Made by a program: the position numbers and the translations under genes
Part shown: one piece after another, positions 53,357-62,765 of the stretch
How positions within the stretch are numbered: the first letter of the stretch is position 1
Layout: each line of letters opens with the position of its first letter
Assembly: GCA_022601135.1 (NCBI GenBank)
Contig: JAHZJB010000008.1
Location: forward strand, 1-64,000
Origin: Actinomycetes bacterium
GTDB lineage: Bacteria > Actinomycetota > Actinomycetes > Mycobacteriales > Mycobacteriaceae
Direction: 5' to 3'
DNA length: 64,000 nucleotides
Notes under the pieces: model-generated
The model's database searches: none
Seen by the model: the letters and a program-made list of their open reading frames with translations, nothing else
What the model was told of the DNA's origin: nothing

Positions 53357-54877
53357 TCACCACGAGAGTGGGGTCGCCTTCACTGCGAGGTCGGGGCGGT
53401 TGAGCAAGATCGCGGCCAGGTTGTAGCCCGTCATTCTTTCCCCTGCGTTACGGCCATAGTCTGAGTGCCCGGAACCCCCGGTCTTGGGCTCGTACCCCAA
53501 GATGGGTGTGGCGCCCGCGTCGGCATCCAGATGTTGAAACCGAAATCGCAGCCGGCCGTCGTCGTTGATGATGTCGTTGGGGTCCGATCCCCACCCATGG
53601 TAGGGCGCCAGCGCGCCAAGGGTATTGATCGGATCGTCTCGTGCGGACATCACGAAGAAGTTGTCATCGGTCATTCCGAGTTCTGCCGGAGTGTCGGCCT
53701 GGAATCCCGCAGACCCATATAGCACGGCGTTGTCGACGTATCGGCTGGCTCCGTCGTGAAGGGCGATACCGGCGGTCAGCGAGCCGTAGGAATGCCCGAA
53801 TAGCGCGGTGCTCTGGCCGGGGTTCGTGGCGGCCTCGTCCAGGCCGCGCAGGAAGGAGGTGAGTTTCGGGGCTCCCGCTTCGGCGAGATCATCGCTGAGC
53901 ACGGCGGAATCGCCGAGATTGAGCGGAGGTTGATAGCCGACCCACGCAACGGTTGCAATGTGCTGGCTTGCTCCCAGTTGTGCTGCGATATCCCTTGCCT
54001 CATTGCGCAATTCGGCGGCATCGCTGGTCATGACGGCGATGGCCGCGCGGGTGCTGCCTGACACCCCGGGAACGGTCACCGATACGTGGTCGGCGGTGAA
54101 CGGATCTCCAACCGAAGCCGCCGCCGCGATCATCTGTGTGGGATCGTCGGGTTTGGCTAAGTACACCAGGTGCGAGTCAGGCACCGTGAGTGCTTCACCG
54201 ATGGCGGCGATGTCGTTGAGTCGGTCGGTCTTCGCCTGGCCGTCGGGAAGCTGCTGGTACTCCTGAAGCATTTGCTGGAGCACCTCCCGGTTGGCCCGGT
54301 CGATGTGGTGGATGTCGCCCGAGGGCCCGTGCGGCCCGGCGCCGGCATCCGCGGGCTCCTCCTGGCCGGAGTAAGCAGGTGGCTGCCTGAAGGCGCATGC
54401 GACGTATTCGTCCTCGATCCCGCGGATATCCCGTACGACGTCGCGCAGGTGAGCATGGGTATTGAGGACAATGTCACCGAGCCTTGCCAAGCCGGTGTTG
54501 GCGATCTGGGTGAACACCGATTCGCGCTGCTGCCCGTCCGCGACGCTGCCCGCGGCGCTGGCCACCCAGTGGCGCAACGCGTCCAAATCCCGCCGGCCCG
54601 CGCCGACTATTCCCGCGGATCGGTCTATGGACCGGCCCAGGCGTCGATCGAGGTCGGCGATGCTGTCGAGCGCCCAACGGTGGCTGGCGTTTCTTGCCTG
54701 GTATGCGAGGGCCGCACCGCCCGACCAAGCAGATCCAGGCGCCGCGCCCGTCACCTCGTCGCTCAACCGCAAAATTTTGACGCTGGCATCGAACTGAGTG
54801 CCATCCTGGGGCGTGCCCTCGCCAAACATGTGCCGCACGTCGGCCCACGCCGCGTAGAAAGCGTCGATGGAAATCAC
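53357..54877 (-). CDS. WXG-like / alpha-beta hydrolase (DUF1023) protein
   Basis: A 506-residue protein. The N-terminal helical ~140 residues resemble an ESX/WXG100-type hairpin (SAWSGGAALAYQARNASHRWALDS). The C-terminal ~300 residues are an alpha/beta hydrolase of the DUF1023 family: VTVPGVSGSTRAA, nucleophile elbow ALFGHSYGSLTAG, NAVLYGSAGF, and a late SGHSDYGRN with the likely catalytic His. This pairing is typical of actinobacterial proteins linked to type VII secretion. The start is GTG at 54877. The protein ends SW before a TGA that is followed by an in-frame coding-like tail. The gene is downstream of DUF427 in the same direction. Confidence 0.83.
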   Translation of the reverse strand: MISIDAFYAAWADVRHMFGEGTPQDGTQFDASVKILRLSDEVTGAAPGSAWSGGAALAYQARNASHRWALDSIADLDRRLGRSIDRSAGIVGAGRRDLDALRHWVASAAGSVADGQQRESVFTQIANTGLARLGDIVLNTHAHLRDVVRDIRGIEDEYVACAFRQPPAYSGQEEPADAGAGPHGPSGDIHHIDRANREVLQQMLQEYQQLPDGQAKTDRLNDIAAIGEALTVPDSHLVYLAKPDDPTQMIAAAASVGDPFTADHVSVTVPGVSGSTRAAIAVMTSDAAELRNEARDIAAQLGASQHIATVAWVGYQPPLNLGDSAVLSDDLAEAGAPKLTSFLRGLDEAATNPGQSTALFGHSYGSLTAGIALHDGASRYVDNAVLYGSAGFQADTPAELGMTDDNFFVMSARDDPINTLGALAPYHGWGSDPNDIINDDGRLRFRFQHLDADAGATPILGYEPKTGGSGHSDYGRNAGERMTGYNLAAILLNRPDLAVKATPLSW

Positions 54878-54991
54878 CGGTCGCGCATCTCCGCCACGGG
54901 TCAATTCTCGTGCAGCCGCGGGGAGGCTGCTGCCGGAAATTGATGCCCGAACACCGGTTGAAGGTGACCCTCACACGGCTCCGGGCGGGGT

Positions 54992-55501
54992 TCACCAACC
55001 CATCGAGCCGGGCGTGCCCTTGAATGGCCCGGTCACCTGGCTGGTGATCCATCCGCCGTAGAATCCGCCCGGTTGCGGCACGACCTCCTCGCCATTGACG
55101 GTGCACCGGTCGACCAGCGCCGGCATGACCGCGACAGCCCCGGCGATGGCGGTGAACGCGGGCGTCGGGTTCAGGTACGTCCACGCCGCGCGTGGGGCGA
55201 CGGCTGAGGGAGTCACCAAGTCGAAATAACTCGCCTGCCCCTTCCATTCACACCACGACGACCCGGCTGCCCGACGGAGTACGCCATCACCGAAGCACGT
55301 CTGTGGGAGGTAATACGTGGGTGGGTGGCTGGTTTCGAGTACCCGCCAGGCGCGGTCTGTCGCGGCGATCACCTGGCCACCCAGTTCGACGGCGATCGAG
55401 CCGGCGAATTCCTCCAGCCGCGGCGGGCGCGGATAGTCCCACACCGACTCTTGCCCGGCTGCGGGCTTATCGGGCTTGGGCCTGCCCCTGTCCGGGGTCA
55501 T
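54992..55501 (-). CDS. DUF427 protein
   Basis: A 169-residue single-domain DUF427 protein. It has EEFAGSIAVELGGQVIAATDRAWRVLETSHPPTYYLP, CEWKGQASYFDLV and AAWTYLNP. These small beta-barrel proteins are widespread and poorly understood. The C-terminus has a glycine/proline-rich tail (PQPGGFYGGWITSQVTGPFKG). The ATG at 55501 overlaps the stop of the alpha/beta hydrolase gene (ATGA), so the two are translationally coupled. Confidence 0.88.
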   Translation of the reverse strand: MTPDRGRPKPDKPAAGQESVWDYPRPPRLEEFAGSIAVELGGQVIAATDRAWRVLETSHPPTYYLPQTCFGDGVLRRAAGSSWCEWKGQASYFDLVTPSAVAPRAAWTYLNPTPAFTAIAGAVAVMPALVDRCTVNGEEVVPQPGGFYGGWITSQVTGPFKGTPGSMGW

Positions 55502-56391
55502 GGCTCGTTCGGCCGGTCGGCAACGGGCGACTCGACCGCTGGATCGGAGCGGCCCGTCGAGCCGATGAAATCATCGATCAAATCCACCACGTCGTTGGGT
55601 CGTTCCACATGCGGGAAGTGGCCCACGCGTTCGAGCACCTCCAGGCGGCAGCCTGGCCGGGCATCGCGTACTGCGTAGCCATGCTCGATCGGAATGATTC
55701 GATCGTGATCGCCCCAGATGATCATCGTCGGTACGTCCGACGTCAGATGGAGCTTACTCAGGGCGCTCACCGATTGCCCCCGGTAGTCGACCACCGAGCG
55801 CAGCGTCTTCAGAAATGCCTGGCGGGTCTGCGCGTCCGACAACGAACAATAGGCGCTCCACATTTCGGCTCCGCGCGGAGATTGAATCCCGCTGGCCGAG
55901 AACCAGGAACGCAGCTTGTTGCCGGCGGTCACCACCGGCGGCGGCGCTATGGCCGGCAGGATCAACTCGGCTCCCGGAGCCGAAAGGAGGCGAAGTGTCC
56001 AGCCGACATCCGGACCAAGGCCGCCGCTGCTGATCAACACCAGCCGTCGGCAGTAATCGCGATGCTGGTAGGCGAACTGCATCGCCACGCCGCCACCGAG
56101 CGACTGCCCGATAACCGTCGCACGGGAGATGCCGAGCTCGTCGAGCAAGTCTCGCAGCAGCACCGCGAATGCGCCGAGCGAGTAGTCGCTCCGAGGTTTG
56201 GCGGATTGACCGTGTCCAAGCAAGTCCGGGGCGATCACCCGATACTTCTTCGACAGCTGCGGGATTACCGCGCGCCATGTCTCAGAGCTGCCCGCCATCC
56301 CGTGAATCAGCAACAACGCGTCGTCGGCATTCCCCGCGTCCTGGTAGGCGACGCGATCGCCGTGCAGTTTCAAAAACTTCGTCTCGCTCAT
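55498..56391 (-). CDS. Alpha/beta hydrolase
   Basis: A 297-residue alpha/beta-fold hydrolase. It has the oxyanion region LLLIHGMAGSSETW, APDLLGHGQSAKP, nucleophile elbow VIGQSLGGGVAMQFA (Ser), acid in IIWGDHDRIIP, and His in VGHFPHVERP. It is close to mycobacterial esterase/hydrolases of the Rv2715 type, from memory. The substrate could be an ester or a ring-cleavage product. The ATG at 56391 is chosen because the normal N-terminus is SETKFLKLHG; seven in-frame codons upstream are basic and atypical. It lies 57 nt downstream of the P450-reductase gene and is coupled to DUF427. Confidence 0.88.
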   Translation of the reverse strand: MSETKFLKLHGDRVAYQDAGNADDALLLIHGMAGSSETWRAVIPQLSKKYRVIAPDLLGHGQSAKPRSDYSLGAFAVLLRDLLDELGISRATVIGQSLGGGVAMQFAYQHRDYCRRLVLISSGGLGPDVGWTLRLLSAPGAELILPAIAPPPVVTAGNKLRSWFSASGIQSPRGAEMWSAYCSLSDAQTRQAFLKTLRSVVDYRGQSVSALSKLHLTSDVPTMIIWGDHDRIIPIEHGYAVRDARPGCRLEVLERVGHFPHVERPNDVVDLIDDFIGSTGRSDPAVESPVADRPNEP

Positions 56392-56448
56392 GCGCCGTCT
56401 CCTCCGGGCCACTGATCCCCATGGTGACAGACGACAACGGCGCTTGGG

Positions 56449-59400
56449 TCAATGTGCCGCCCAGACGTCTTCCAGATAACGATTCCCGGTGCGCTGTTGT
56501 TCGAGCCATACCGTTGCATCCTCGGCGGACACTCCGCTATGCCGTTGATAGATCTCGGCGAAAGCATCCCGCAACGCGGGCGCCACCGTGCCCGCACCGC
56601 CGCAGACATACGTGATCCCGCCACGCGCGATGAGCTCGAGAATCTGATCAGCGCGGGCACGAACGACATCCTGCACCCGCGACCCGTCCTTGACCCGCGA
56701 ATAGGCGGGCACGACTGTGACGATCCCGTCCGCCTCGAACTGCCGGATTTCGTCCTCGTAGATGAAGTCTGAATCCGGAAGTCGGCATCCGTAGATCAGC
56801 AGCGACGGTCCGAGGTCGGCCTTCGTGCCCTGCGCTGCCCGCTCCTGCAGGAACCCACGGAACGGTGACAATCCGGTACCGGTGGCAATCATGATCATCG
56901 GTGTCGCCGGATCCTCGGGAACGTCAAAGGGTAGGCCCGGCGGTCGAACAAACCCGGGAACCATCGCCCCGGGTTCGGTTCGGGCGAGGAAGTTCGATGA
57001 CGTTCCGTGATAGATGCCCTCACCGTTGCGAGCCGGAGCTCGCAGGACCCCCACGGTGATGCTGCATTTTCTCGGAGAGACCGTCGGCGATGACGAGATC
57101 GAGTAGTAGCGAGGTGCCAGGCCGGGCAGCAGGTCCAGGCAGGTATTCAGCGGCACATCCACGGAGCGGTAGCGCTGCACCATGTCGAGCAGGGAAACCC
57201 GCTTGAACAGGATGTCCTCCCGGTATCGAGGCACGTTCTCGTCGGCGGCCAGGGCCGCAAGCTCCGCCTGCTCGTCGGCGTCGGTCGCGAACTCTGCCAG
57301 GGTACGGATCTGAGCACGCGTCATCGGGGCCTGCAACTCGACCCGCGCCGCGAGCAACTCGGAGACCACGAACGGTGTATCCAACGGAAGATGGCTAGGG
57401 GCACTGGTATTCGACCGGATCATCACCAGCTCGTCGAGGTCGAGCTCGGCCAGCGCGGCGGCGCGACCGACAAGCTCAGCCGAATTGCGCGGAAGCAGGG
57501 CGAGGTGGTCGCCGGTGCGGTAGCCCACGCCCTCCGGCAGCTCGAACTCGATGTGACGGGTCGACTGTGGGGCCGGGCCGCTCTGGACGACACGGGTCAG
57601 CAGTTCCCGATTCTCGGTGAGCCGCAATGCCGTCGCATGAAGCGATGAGAAGAACGCGCCGTGCAGACGCTTTCCGGTGGGTGCGATCTCGTAACGGTTC
57701 ATGTCGGTGGGGACTTCGGTCTGCGGTGCGAGTCCGAGCGCCGCCCCGGCCTGCTGCCAGAAAGAGGCATACCAGTCGCGGAACATTCCGTCGAAGTCGT
57801 CGGACGCATCGGCGATGCCACGTGGGCAGAACCGTTCCGCACCTGCGGATTCCAGCATCCGATCGATGTCGGCCGGCACCTTCTGAAACGTCGTCGCCCA
57901 GACGCGGTCGCCGGCTCCGAAGACCGTGTAGGTCACGCCCGCCAGGGCGTCGGGAGTGAGCCCACTGCACAGCCAGCGCTGGAACTTCAGGGCGTTGTCC
58001 GGTGGGTTGCCGTTGTAGGACGACGCGCAGATGACGACGAGCCCGTCCTTGGGCAACGCGTCCACGTATTCGTCGAGCGAGCCCTGCCTGACTGCGAACC
58101 CCCGGGCGCGACCGTCCTCGGCGATCTCGTTGGCGATCCGCTCGGAGGTCCCCAGATTGGAGCCGTGCAGCACCAAAATCGGATTTCCGCCGCCGTAATC
58201 GGAGATGACGCGTTGTGGTGCCGCCGATGTGGCGGGGGTTTCGGCTTCGGCCTCGGACCTGACACCGGAGCGCGGCCCGGCGATGACGGCGGTCTCGCGA
58301 CCTGCGCGGGGTCTGACGGTGATCGCCAGATTCTTGGGTTTGATCGAGAAGAAGTCCTCGACATCGAGTTGATAGTCGAACGAGTCGATGAGGTCGAATC
58401 GTTGCAGGATCAGCCCGAGCAGCAGCTGCGACTCGTAAAACGAGAAATGGCGACCGATGCACGCGCGCTGACCGCTGCCGAAAGGCATCCAGGCCCAGGC
58501 CGGCCGGGACGCCTCGAGTTCGGGCGTGAACCGATCGGGGTCGAACTTCTCGGGTTGGGGAAACCACGCGGGGTTGCGCTGCAGTTGGGGAGTCAGGATG
58601 TGGATCGCCTGCCCCTTCTTGATCCGGTACTTGCCGTCGATCACCTCGTCATCGAGCGGGCGTACCTGGAATCCCGAGTTGTTGGGCCCCAGCCGGAGGG
58701 CCTCCTTCATGCACTGCAGCACATACTGCAGCTTCGGGATCTGAGTTTCGGTAGGCAGTACCGACAGATCGTCCCCGAAGACTTCATCGACCTCCGCGTA
58801 GCACTTGGCCAATGCCTCGGGGTTCTTGATCAGGTAGTAGATGGTCCACACCAGCATCCCGCTGGTCGTGTCGTACCCCGCGGCCAAGAAGGTGATCATC
58901 TGTTGGCGAATGCTGAGCCTGGTCAATTTCTCGCCGGTGTCTTTGTCAGCCTGAGTCAACATCAGATCCAACACGTCCCCGTACTTGCCCACGTCGGCGC
59001 TGCGAATCCGGTCCTCGATGATCTTGTCGGCCAGGTTGTTCAGGACGCTGAGGTTCTCCTTATATCTGCTGCGCCCTTTGATCGCCTCGTAGATGTCTTG
59101 GCCGGGCAACCGACTCGGGCGGTTGACGCATTCGGCAATCGCTTCCTCGATCGCAGTGACGGTCGGCGGCATCCCTTCGCGGTAGAAGGACCCCGGGCGG
59201 TAGCTGAAGCAGACCAGGCAGATGGTGTCGAAGGTCAGCTTGGTCATGTCGGTGCCGATGTCGACGGGATCCCCGGGGTTCAGCCGCGCCCACTTCAGCA
59301 CCAGCTGTTCGGCGATATCGGCCATCTTCTCGGTGTAACCCTTGATCGCCTGTGGGGCGAAGGCCGGCAGCAGAATGTTGTGCGCCTTCTTCCAGGCGGG

Positions 59401-59712
59401 TTCCTGTGTCCACGAGGTGAAGATGGCATCACCCGCGATCTCCCGCATCGCCACCAACTCGGGCGTGTTGTTCTTCTCGAAGCGGGCCTCGTCCAGGCAC
59501 TCTGCGACGGCATCGCCGCCCGATACCACGATGGTGTCGTGGCCGGGAGTGACCAGGCTGTAGACGGGTCCGAGCTCGTCGGCGAGATCCATCATGCTCC
59601 GCGTCGGCCGTTCCGCGTCGATGCGAAGTGCGTCGCCTAGAAGCGGCAGTCTGCCTTCCGGCCGCGGAATATCTGACCCGGGGTTTTCGCTGTGGGCGCT
59701 CGATTCTGTCAT
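56449..59712 (-). CDS. Self-sufficient cytochrome P450 / NADPH-P450 reductase fusion (CYP102-like)
   Basis: A 1087-residue fusion like P450 BM3. The heme domain (1-465) has AGYDTTSG (278-285), KEALRL (ExxR) and FGSGQRACIG with heme ligand Cys418. The flavodoxin-like FMN domain (about 505-650) has HGSNLGTSERIANEIAEDG. The FAD/NADPH domains have RYYSISSSP and ATGTGLSPFRGF, and the chain ends EDVWAAH. It would hydroxylate a lipophilic substrate using NADPH without partners. Compared from memory with BM3, the carboxylate anchors Arg47 and Tyr51 are replaced (PGHDTIV), while Phe87 is kept (AIFTSW). The upstream MFS gene is 33 nt away. Confidence 0.95.
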   Translation of the reverse strand: MTESSAHSENPGSDIPRPEGRLPLLGDALRIDAERPTRSMMDLADELGPVYSLVTPGHDTIVVSGGDAVAECLDEARFEKNNTPELVAMREIAGDAIFTSWTQEPAWKKAHNILLPAFAPQAIKGYTEKMADIAEQLVLKWARLNPGDPVDIGTDMTKLTFDTICLVCFSYRPGSFYREGMPPTVTAIEEAIAECVNRPSRLPGQDIYEAIKGRSRYKENLSVLNNLADKIIEDRIRSADVGKYGDVLDLMLTQADKDTGEKLTRLSIRQQMITFLAAGYDTTSGMLVWTIYYLIKNPEALAKCYAEVDEVFGDDLSVLPTETQIPKLQYVLQCMKEALRLGPNNSGFQVRPLDDEVIDGKYRIKKGQAIHILTPQLQRNPAWFPQPEKFDPDRFTPELEASRPAWAWMPFGSGQRACIGRHFSFYESQLLLGLILQRFDLIDSFDYQLDVEDFFSIKPKNLAITVRPRAGRETAVIAGPRSGVRSEAEAETPATSAAPQRVISDYGGGNPILVLHGSNLGTSERIANEIAEDGRARGFAVRQGSLDEYVDALPKDGLVVICASSYNGNPPDNALKFQRWLCSGLTPDALAGVTYTVFGAGDRVWATTFQKVPADIDRMLESAGAERFCPRGIADASDDFDGMFRDWYASFWQQAGAALGLAPQTEVPTDMNRYEIAPTGKRLHGAFFSSLHATALRLTENRELLTRVVQSGPAPQSTRHIEFELPEGVGYRTGDHLALLPRNSAELVGRAAALAELDLDELVMIRSNTSAPSHLPLDTPFVVSELLAARVELQAPMTRAQIRTLAEFATDADEQAELAALAADENVPRYREDILFKRVSLLDMVQRYRSVDVPLNTCLDLLPGLAPRYYSISSSPTVSPRKCSITVGVLRAPARNGEGIYHGTSSNFLARTEPGAMVPGFVRPPGLPFDVPEDPATPMIMIATGTGLSPFRGFLQERAAQGTKADLGPSLLIYGCRLPDSDFIYEDEIRQFEADGIVTVVPAYSRVKDGSRVQDVVRARADQILELIARGGITYVCGGAGTVAPALRDAFAEIYQRHSGVSAEDATVWLEQQRTGNRYLEDVWAAH

Positions 59713-59745
59713 CGCGATAGCGGACCTTCCTTGGTGGAGTGTGCT

Positions 59746-61014
59746 TCACTCATCGTGCAATTCGTCCCGCACCGGCACTTGGCCGTTCGGCCCGGGGTCG
59801 GCGGATAGGGCCACTCGGTGCTTGGCCACCCGAACCGGAAGAACGAGCAGGGGAATGGCGAGCAACACCAGTATCAGGGCGGTCACGCCCAGCCGAGACC
59901 AGTGTTCGTTCTCCCCGGCGATGAATGCGCCCAGCGCTGGGGCTGCCGCGCCGGCTACCAGCGCGGCGCCGCCGGCAAGCACGACGAGCCGGCCTGAGCT
60001 GGTGTCGAGTTCGGCCGCCAGCGACAGGAGCAGCGGAATGGCGCAAAAGAAAGCAACGTTGATGGCGAGGAACCCGATGATGAACGGGGCCGGGCTGGCA
60101 GCGGTGCCGACGAGCAGATTGCCCAGCCCCAACGTCACCGCCGCCGGAACGAACAGGATCATCTTGGGGACCTTCGCGCCCACCGCCAGGGTGATTCCTG
60201 CACCGACCAGTCCGACGAGCTGCGACAGACCCAGAAATGTCCCGGTGCCCTGGGCGGAGAGTCCCGCGTGCATCCCGATCGGCTCGGCGAATGTCCAGAC
60301 CATCGCGTTCCCGATCTCCAGCAATGCCACGGCCGAAAGCAACAGCATCGCGAGTCCCACGATGCCCGCCGGTCCTTCGGCGTTCTCCAGTTGAGCCGCC
60401 GCCTCGTCATTCTTGGGCAGCCGCCGTACGTCGGGCAGTTGCGTGATGAAGATGACGCACAGCAGCACCGCCGCGGCCATCCCGAGAAGAACGCCGGCCT
60501 TGGGCCATAGCTCATGCAGTGTCGGGCCCAGCGTCAGCATGAACGCCCCGACCAGCATCCAGGTCATGGTGACGATGCTGAAGGCGCGCTCCGGAAGGCG
60601 CGCGTAGGCCAGTGCCGAGTTCGCACATGCGTAGCAGAGCCCGGCGCCCAACCCCGTCACGATCTGCAGGGCCAGAACTGTGCCGAACCCGGTGGCGAAA
60701 CCGGTCGAGGCAAGAGCCGCGGAGGTGACGAGCGCCCCGGCCATCCCCACCCTCCGGCGGTCCAGGCCGGGCAGGAACGGCAGGATGCCAAAGGCCGACA
60801 GGGCGACGCCGCCTTGGCCGAACGCCACCAGCAGCCCCGCCGATCCGATGCCGAATTCGAACTCCTTCGCGAACGAGATCGCAAGCAGGGGAGACAAAAA
60901 GGTGGTCAGGAAGCCCGCGGCCATCATTGCGGCAGCGCCAACCAGCAGGCCCTTGTGCTCCCTGGCTCCGGGCCCGTCCGCAGTCGCCACGGAATGCGGC
61001 TGATTGACGGTCAT
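59746..61014 (-). CDS. MFS transporter
   Basis: A 422-residue, roughly 12-span major facilitator. Spans start near residue 23 (GLLVGAAAMMAAGFLTTFLSPLLAISF). The loop 2-3 motif is LPGLDRRRVGMAGALV, a degenerate version of the usual GxxxDRxGRR. It resembles aromatic-compound or drug exporters/importers of the CynX/DHA type. It is first in a leftward cluster with the P450-reductase fusion 33 nt downstream, so it may bring in its substrate or export its product. The ATG at 61014 has GGAG 8 nt upstream. Confidence 0.85.
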   Translation of the reverse strand: MTVNQPHSVATADGPGAREHKGLLVGAAAMMAAGFLTTFLSPLLAISFAKEFEFGIGSAGLLVAFGQGGVALSAFGILPFLPGLDRRRVGMAGALVTSAALASTGFATGFGTVLALQIVTGLGAGLCYACANSALAYARLPERAFSIVTMTWMLVGAFMLTLGPTLHELWPKAGVLLGMAAAVLLCVIFITQLPDVRRLPKNDEAAAQLENAEGPAGIVGLAMLLLSAVALLEIGNAMVWTFAEPIGMHAGLSAQGTGTFLGLSQLVGLVGAGITLAVGAKVPKMILFVPAAVTLGLGNLLVGTAASPAPFIIGFLAINVAFFCAIPLLLSLAAELDTSSGRLVVLAGGAALVAGAAAPALGAFIAGENEHWSRLGVTALILVLLAIPLLVLPVRVAKHRVALSADPGPNGQVPVRDELHDE

Positions 61015-61290
61015 CTAGTCGACTCCGCTCACGGGGAGCCCCCAACCTAACAGAGCACTCCACGGAGAATGTGCGAATCATCACCGCCTGGTTCAGGGTC
61101 ATCTACGAAATAATTTGTGCCGAAACCAATTTCGACATCAAGGGGAGCGCACGTCGAGGCCGCGTCCAGGCAGGAGAAGCCCGCGTGGCGGGGTGCGTGC
61201 CGGCAGCCTGAACGAGCCGGGTTCGGGCGGCACCGGCCCTCTTCGGTCCTAAGTCCAACGCCAGGCGCGCGGAGAAGGCAAGGTATCGAC
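61015..61290. other. Divergent intergenic region with direct/inverted repeats
   Basis: This region lies between the MFS/P450 cluster and the POT gene. CGAAAT (61106) and ATTTCG (61129) form an inverted repeat. CGAAATAATTTG and CGAAACCAATTTC form an imperfect direct repeat 15 nt apart. It is a possible binding site for an unlinked regulator. Confidence 0.35.
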
Positions 61291-62739
61291 ATGGCTATCC
61301 GTGAACAGGACACGTCACGTACGTTGTTCGGTCATCCGATCGGGTTGACCAACCTGTTCGGTGTCGAGTTGTGGGAGCGGTTCTCGTTCTACGGAATGCT
61401 CACCATCCTCGGCTACTACCTGTACTACTCGGCGACCGATGGCGGTCTGGGGTTGCCGCAGAGCACCGCAACGGGCATCGTCGGCGCCTACGGCGGCCTG
61501 GTGTACCTGTCCACCGTTCTCGGCGGCTGGATTGCCGACCGCGTGCTCGGGATGGAACGAACGGTGCTGTACGGCGGCGTCGTCGTCATGCTGGGTCACA
61601 TCGCGCTGGCGGTGTTGCCTGGGCTGACCGGCGTCGGTGCCGGCCTCGCGCTGGTAGCGCTCGGTTCGGGCGCTTTGAAGGCCAATGCGTCCTCGCTGCT
61701 CGGCACCCTCTACGGCAAGAACGATCCGCGCGCCGACGGCGGGTTCACGTTGTTCTATCTCGGCATCAACCTGGGCGCTTTCGCCGGTCCACTGATTACC
61801 GGGCTGCTGCAGACCCGCATCGGCTTCCACTACGGATTCGGCGCGGCTGCCATTGGTATGGCGCTGGGGTTGATCCAGTACGTGATGTTCCGCCGCAACC
61901 TTGGTACGCACGGCCATAATGTGCCAAATCCTCTGCCGCGCAGCGCTATCAACAGAACGATTGGTGTTCTCGTGGTCGCGGTGCTCGTCGTGGGGTTGGC
62001 CATTGCGGTGAAGCTGGTGACCTTGGCGAACCTGTCGCACGTCACTACCGGTGTCATCGTCATCGCGTCGATCGGGTACTTCGTGATCATGCTGAATAGC
62101 GACAAGGTCAGCAGGTCCGAGCGGGTGCGGTTGCGCGCATTCATCCCGCTGTTCATCGCCAACGCGATTTTCTGGTCGCTGTTCCAGCAGATTTTCACCG
62201 TGCTGGCGATCTATTCCGATGAGCGGGTGAATTGGTCGATCTTCGGCTGGGTCGCGCCGGCGAATTGGATCGGCTCGATCGAACCGGTGTGGATCATCGT
62301 GCTGTCGCCGCTGTTCGCCCTGATGTGGACGCGGATGGGCAAACGCGCGCCGACCACGCCGCGCAAGTTCGCCTATGGCGTCATCGGGATGGGCCTGGCA
62401 TTCCTGTGCTTCATCCCGGTGGCCAGTATCAGTTCGGTACCCGCTCTGCTGGTGATGGTGATACTCGGGGTGTTCGCGGTCTCGGAGTTGCTGCTCTCGC
62501 CGATCGGTTTGTCGGTGACCACCAAATTGGCGCCGGATGCGTTTCGGGCACAGATGATGGCTCTGTATTTCTTCTCGGTCGGCCTCGGGACGGCCATGTC
62601 GGGTGTGTTGGCCGGCTTTTACGATCCAGCCCACGAATCCACATACTTCGGAATCCTCGGGGGGATCGCAGTGGCTGCCGGTGTGATCGTGTTCGTCATC
62701 GCTCCGTGGATCAGCCGACAAATGGAGGGCGTGCACTGA
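61291..62739 (+). CDS. POT-family proton-coupled oligopeptide transporter
   Basis: A 482-residue, 14-span peptide/H+ symporter of the DtpT type. The proton-coupling motif ExxERFxxYG is intact (ELWERFSFYG, about residues 26-35). PTR2 signatures follow: GGWIADRVLGMERTVLYGG and FTLFYLGINLGAFAGPLITGLL, and a late SELLLSPIGLSVTTKLAP. It imports di- and tripeptides. ATG at 61291 follows AAGGCAAGG, so the longer in-frame extension is rejected. No obvious operon partner is present; the next gene is convergent. Confidence 0.93.
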   Translation: MAIREQDTSRTLFGHPIGLTNLFGVELWERFSFYGMLTILGYYLYYSATDGGLGLPQSTATGIVGAYGGLVYLSTVLGGWIADRVLGMERTVLYGGVVVMLGHIALAVLPGLTGVGAGLALVALGSGALKANASSLLGTLYGKNDPRADGGFTLFYLGINLGAFAGPLITGLLQTRIGFHYGFGAAAIGMALGLIQYVMFRRNLGTHGHNVPNPLPRSAINRTIGVLVVAVLVVGLAIAVKLVTLANLSHVTTGVIVIASIGYFVIMLNSDKVSRSERVRLRAFIPLFIANAIFWSLFQQIFTVLAIYSDERVNWSIFGWVAPANWIGSIEPVWIIVLSPLFALMWTRMGKRAPTTPRKFAYGVIGMGLAFLCFIPVASISSVPALLVMVILGVFAVSELLLSPIGLSVTTKLAPDAFRAQMMALYFFSVGLGTAMSGVLAGFYDPAHESTYFGILGGIAVAAGVIVFVIAPWISRQMEGVH

Positions 62740-62765
62740 TTCGCCCAGGATCCAATGGCATCAGG

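Noticed and set aside
53178..53363. A 61-codon frame between the SDR fusion and the DUF1023 gene
   Set aside because: The frame in register with the upstream hydrolase gives a more protein-like sequence. This one is Arg-rich shadow sequence.
57661..59640. A 659-codon open frame antisense to the P450-reductase gene
   Set aside because: High GC makes antisense frames stay open. The sense frame carries all heme, FMN, FAD and NADPH motifs, and the antisense translation has no recognisable domain.
61315..62736. A 473-codon frame antisense to the POT transporter gene
   Set aside because: The translation is His/Gln/Arg-rich without motifs. The sense strand encodes a clear peptide symporter.
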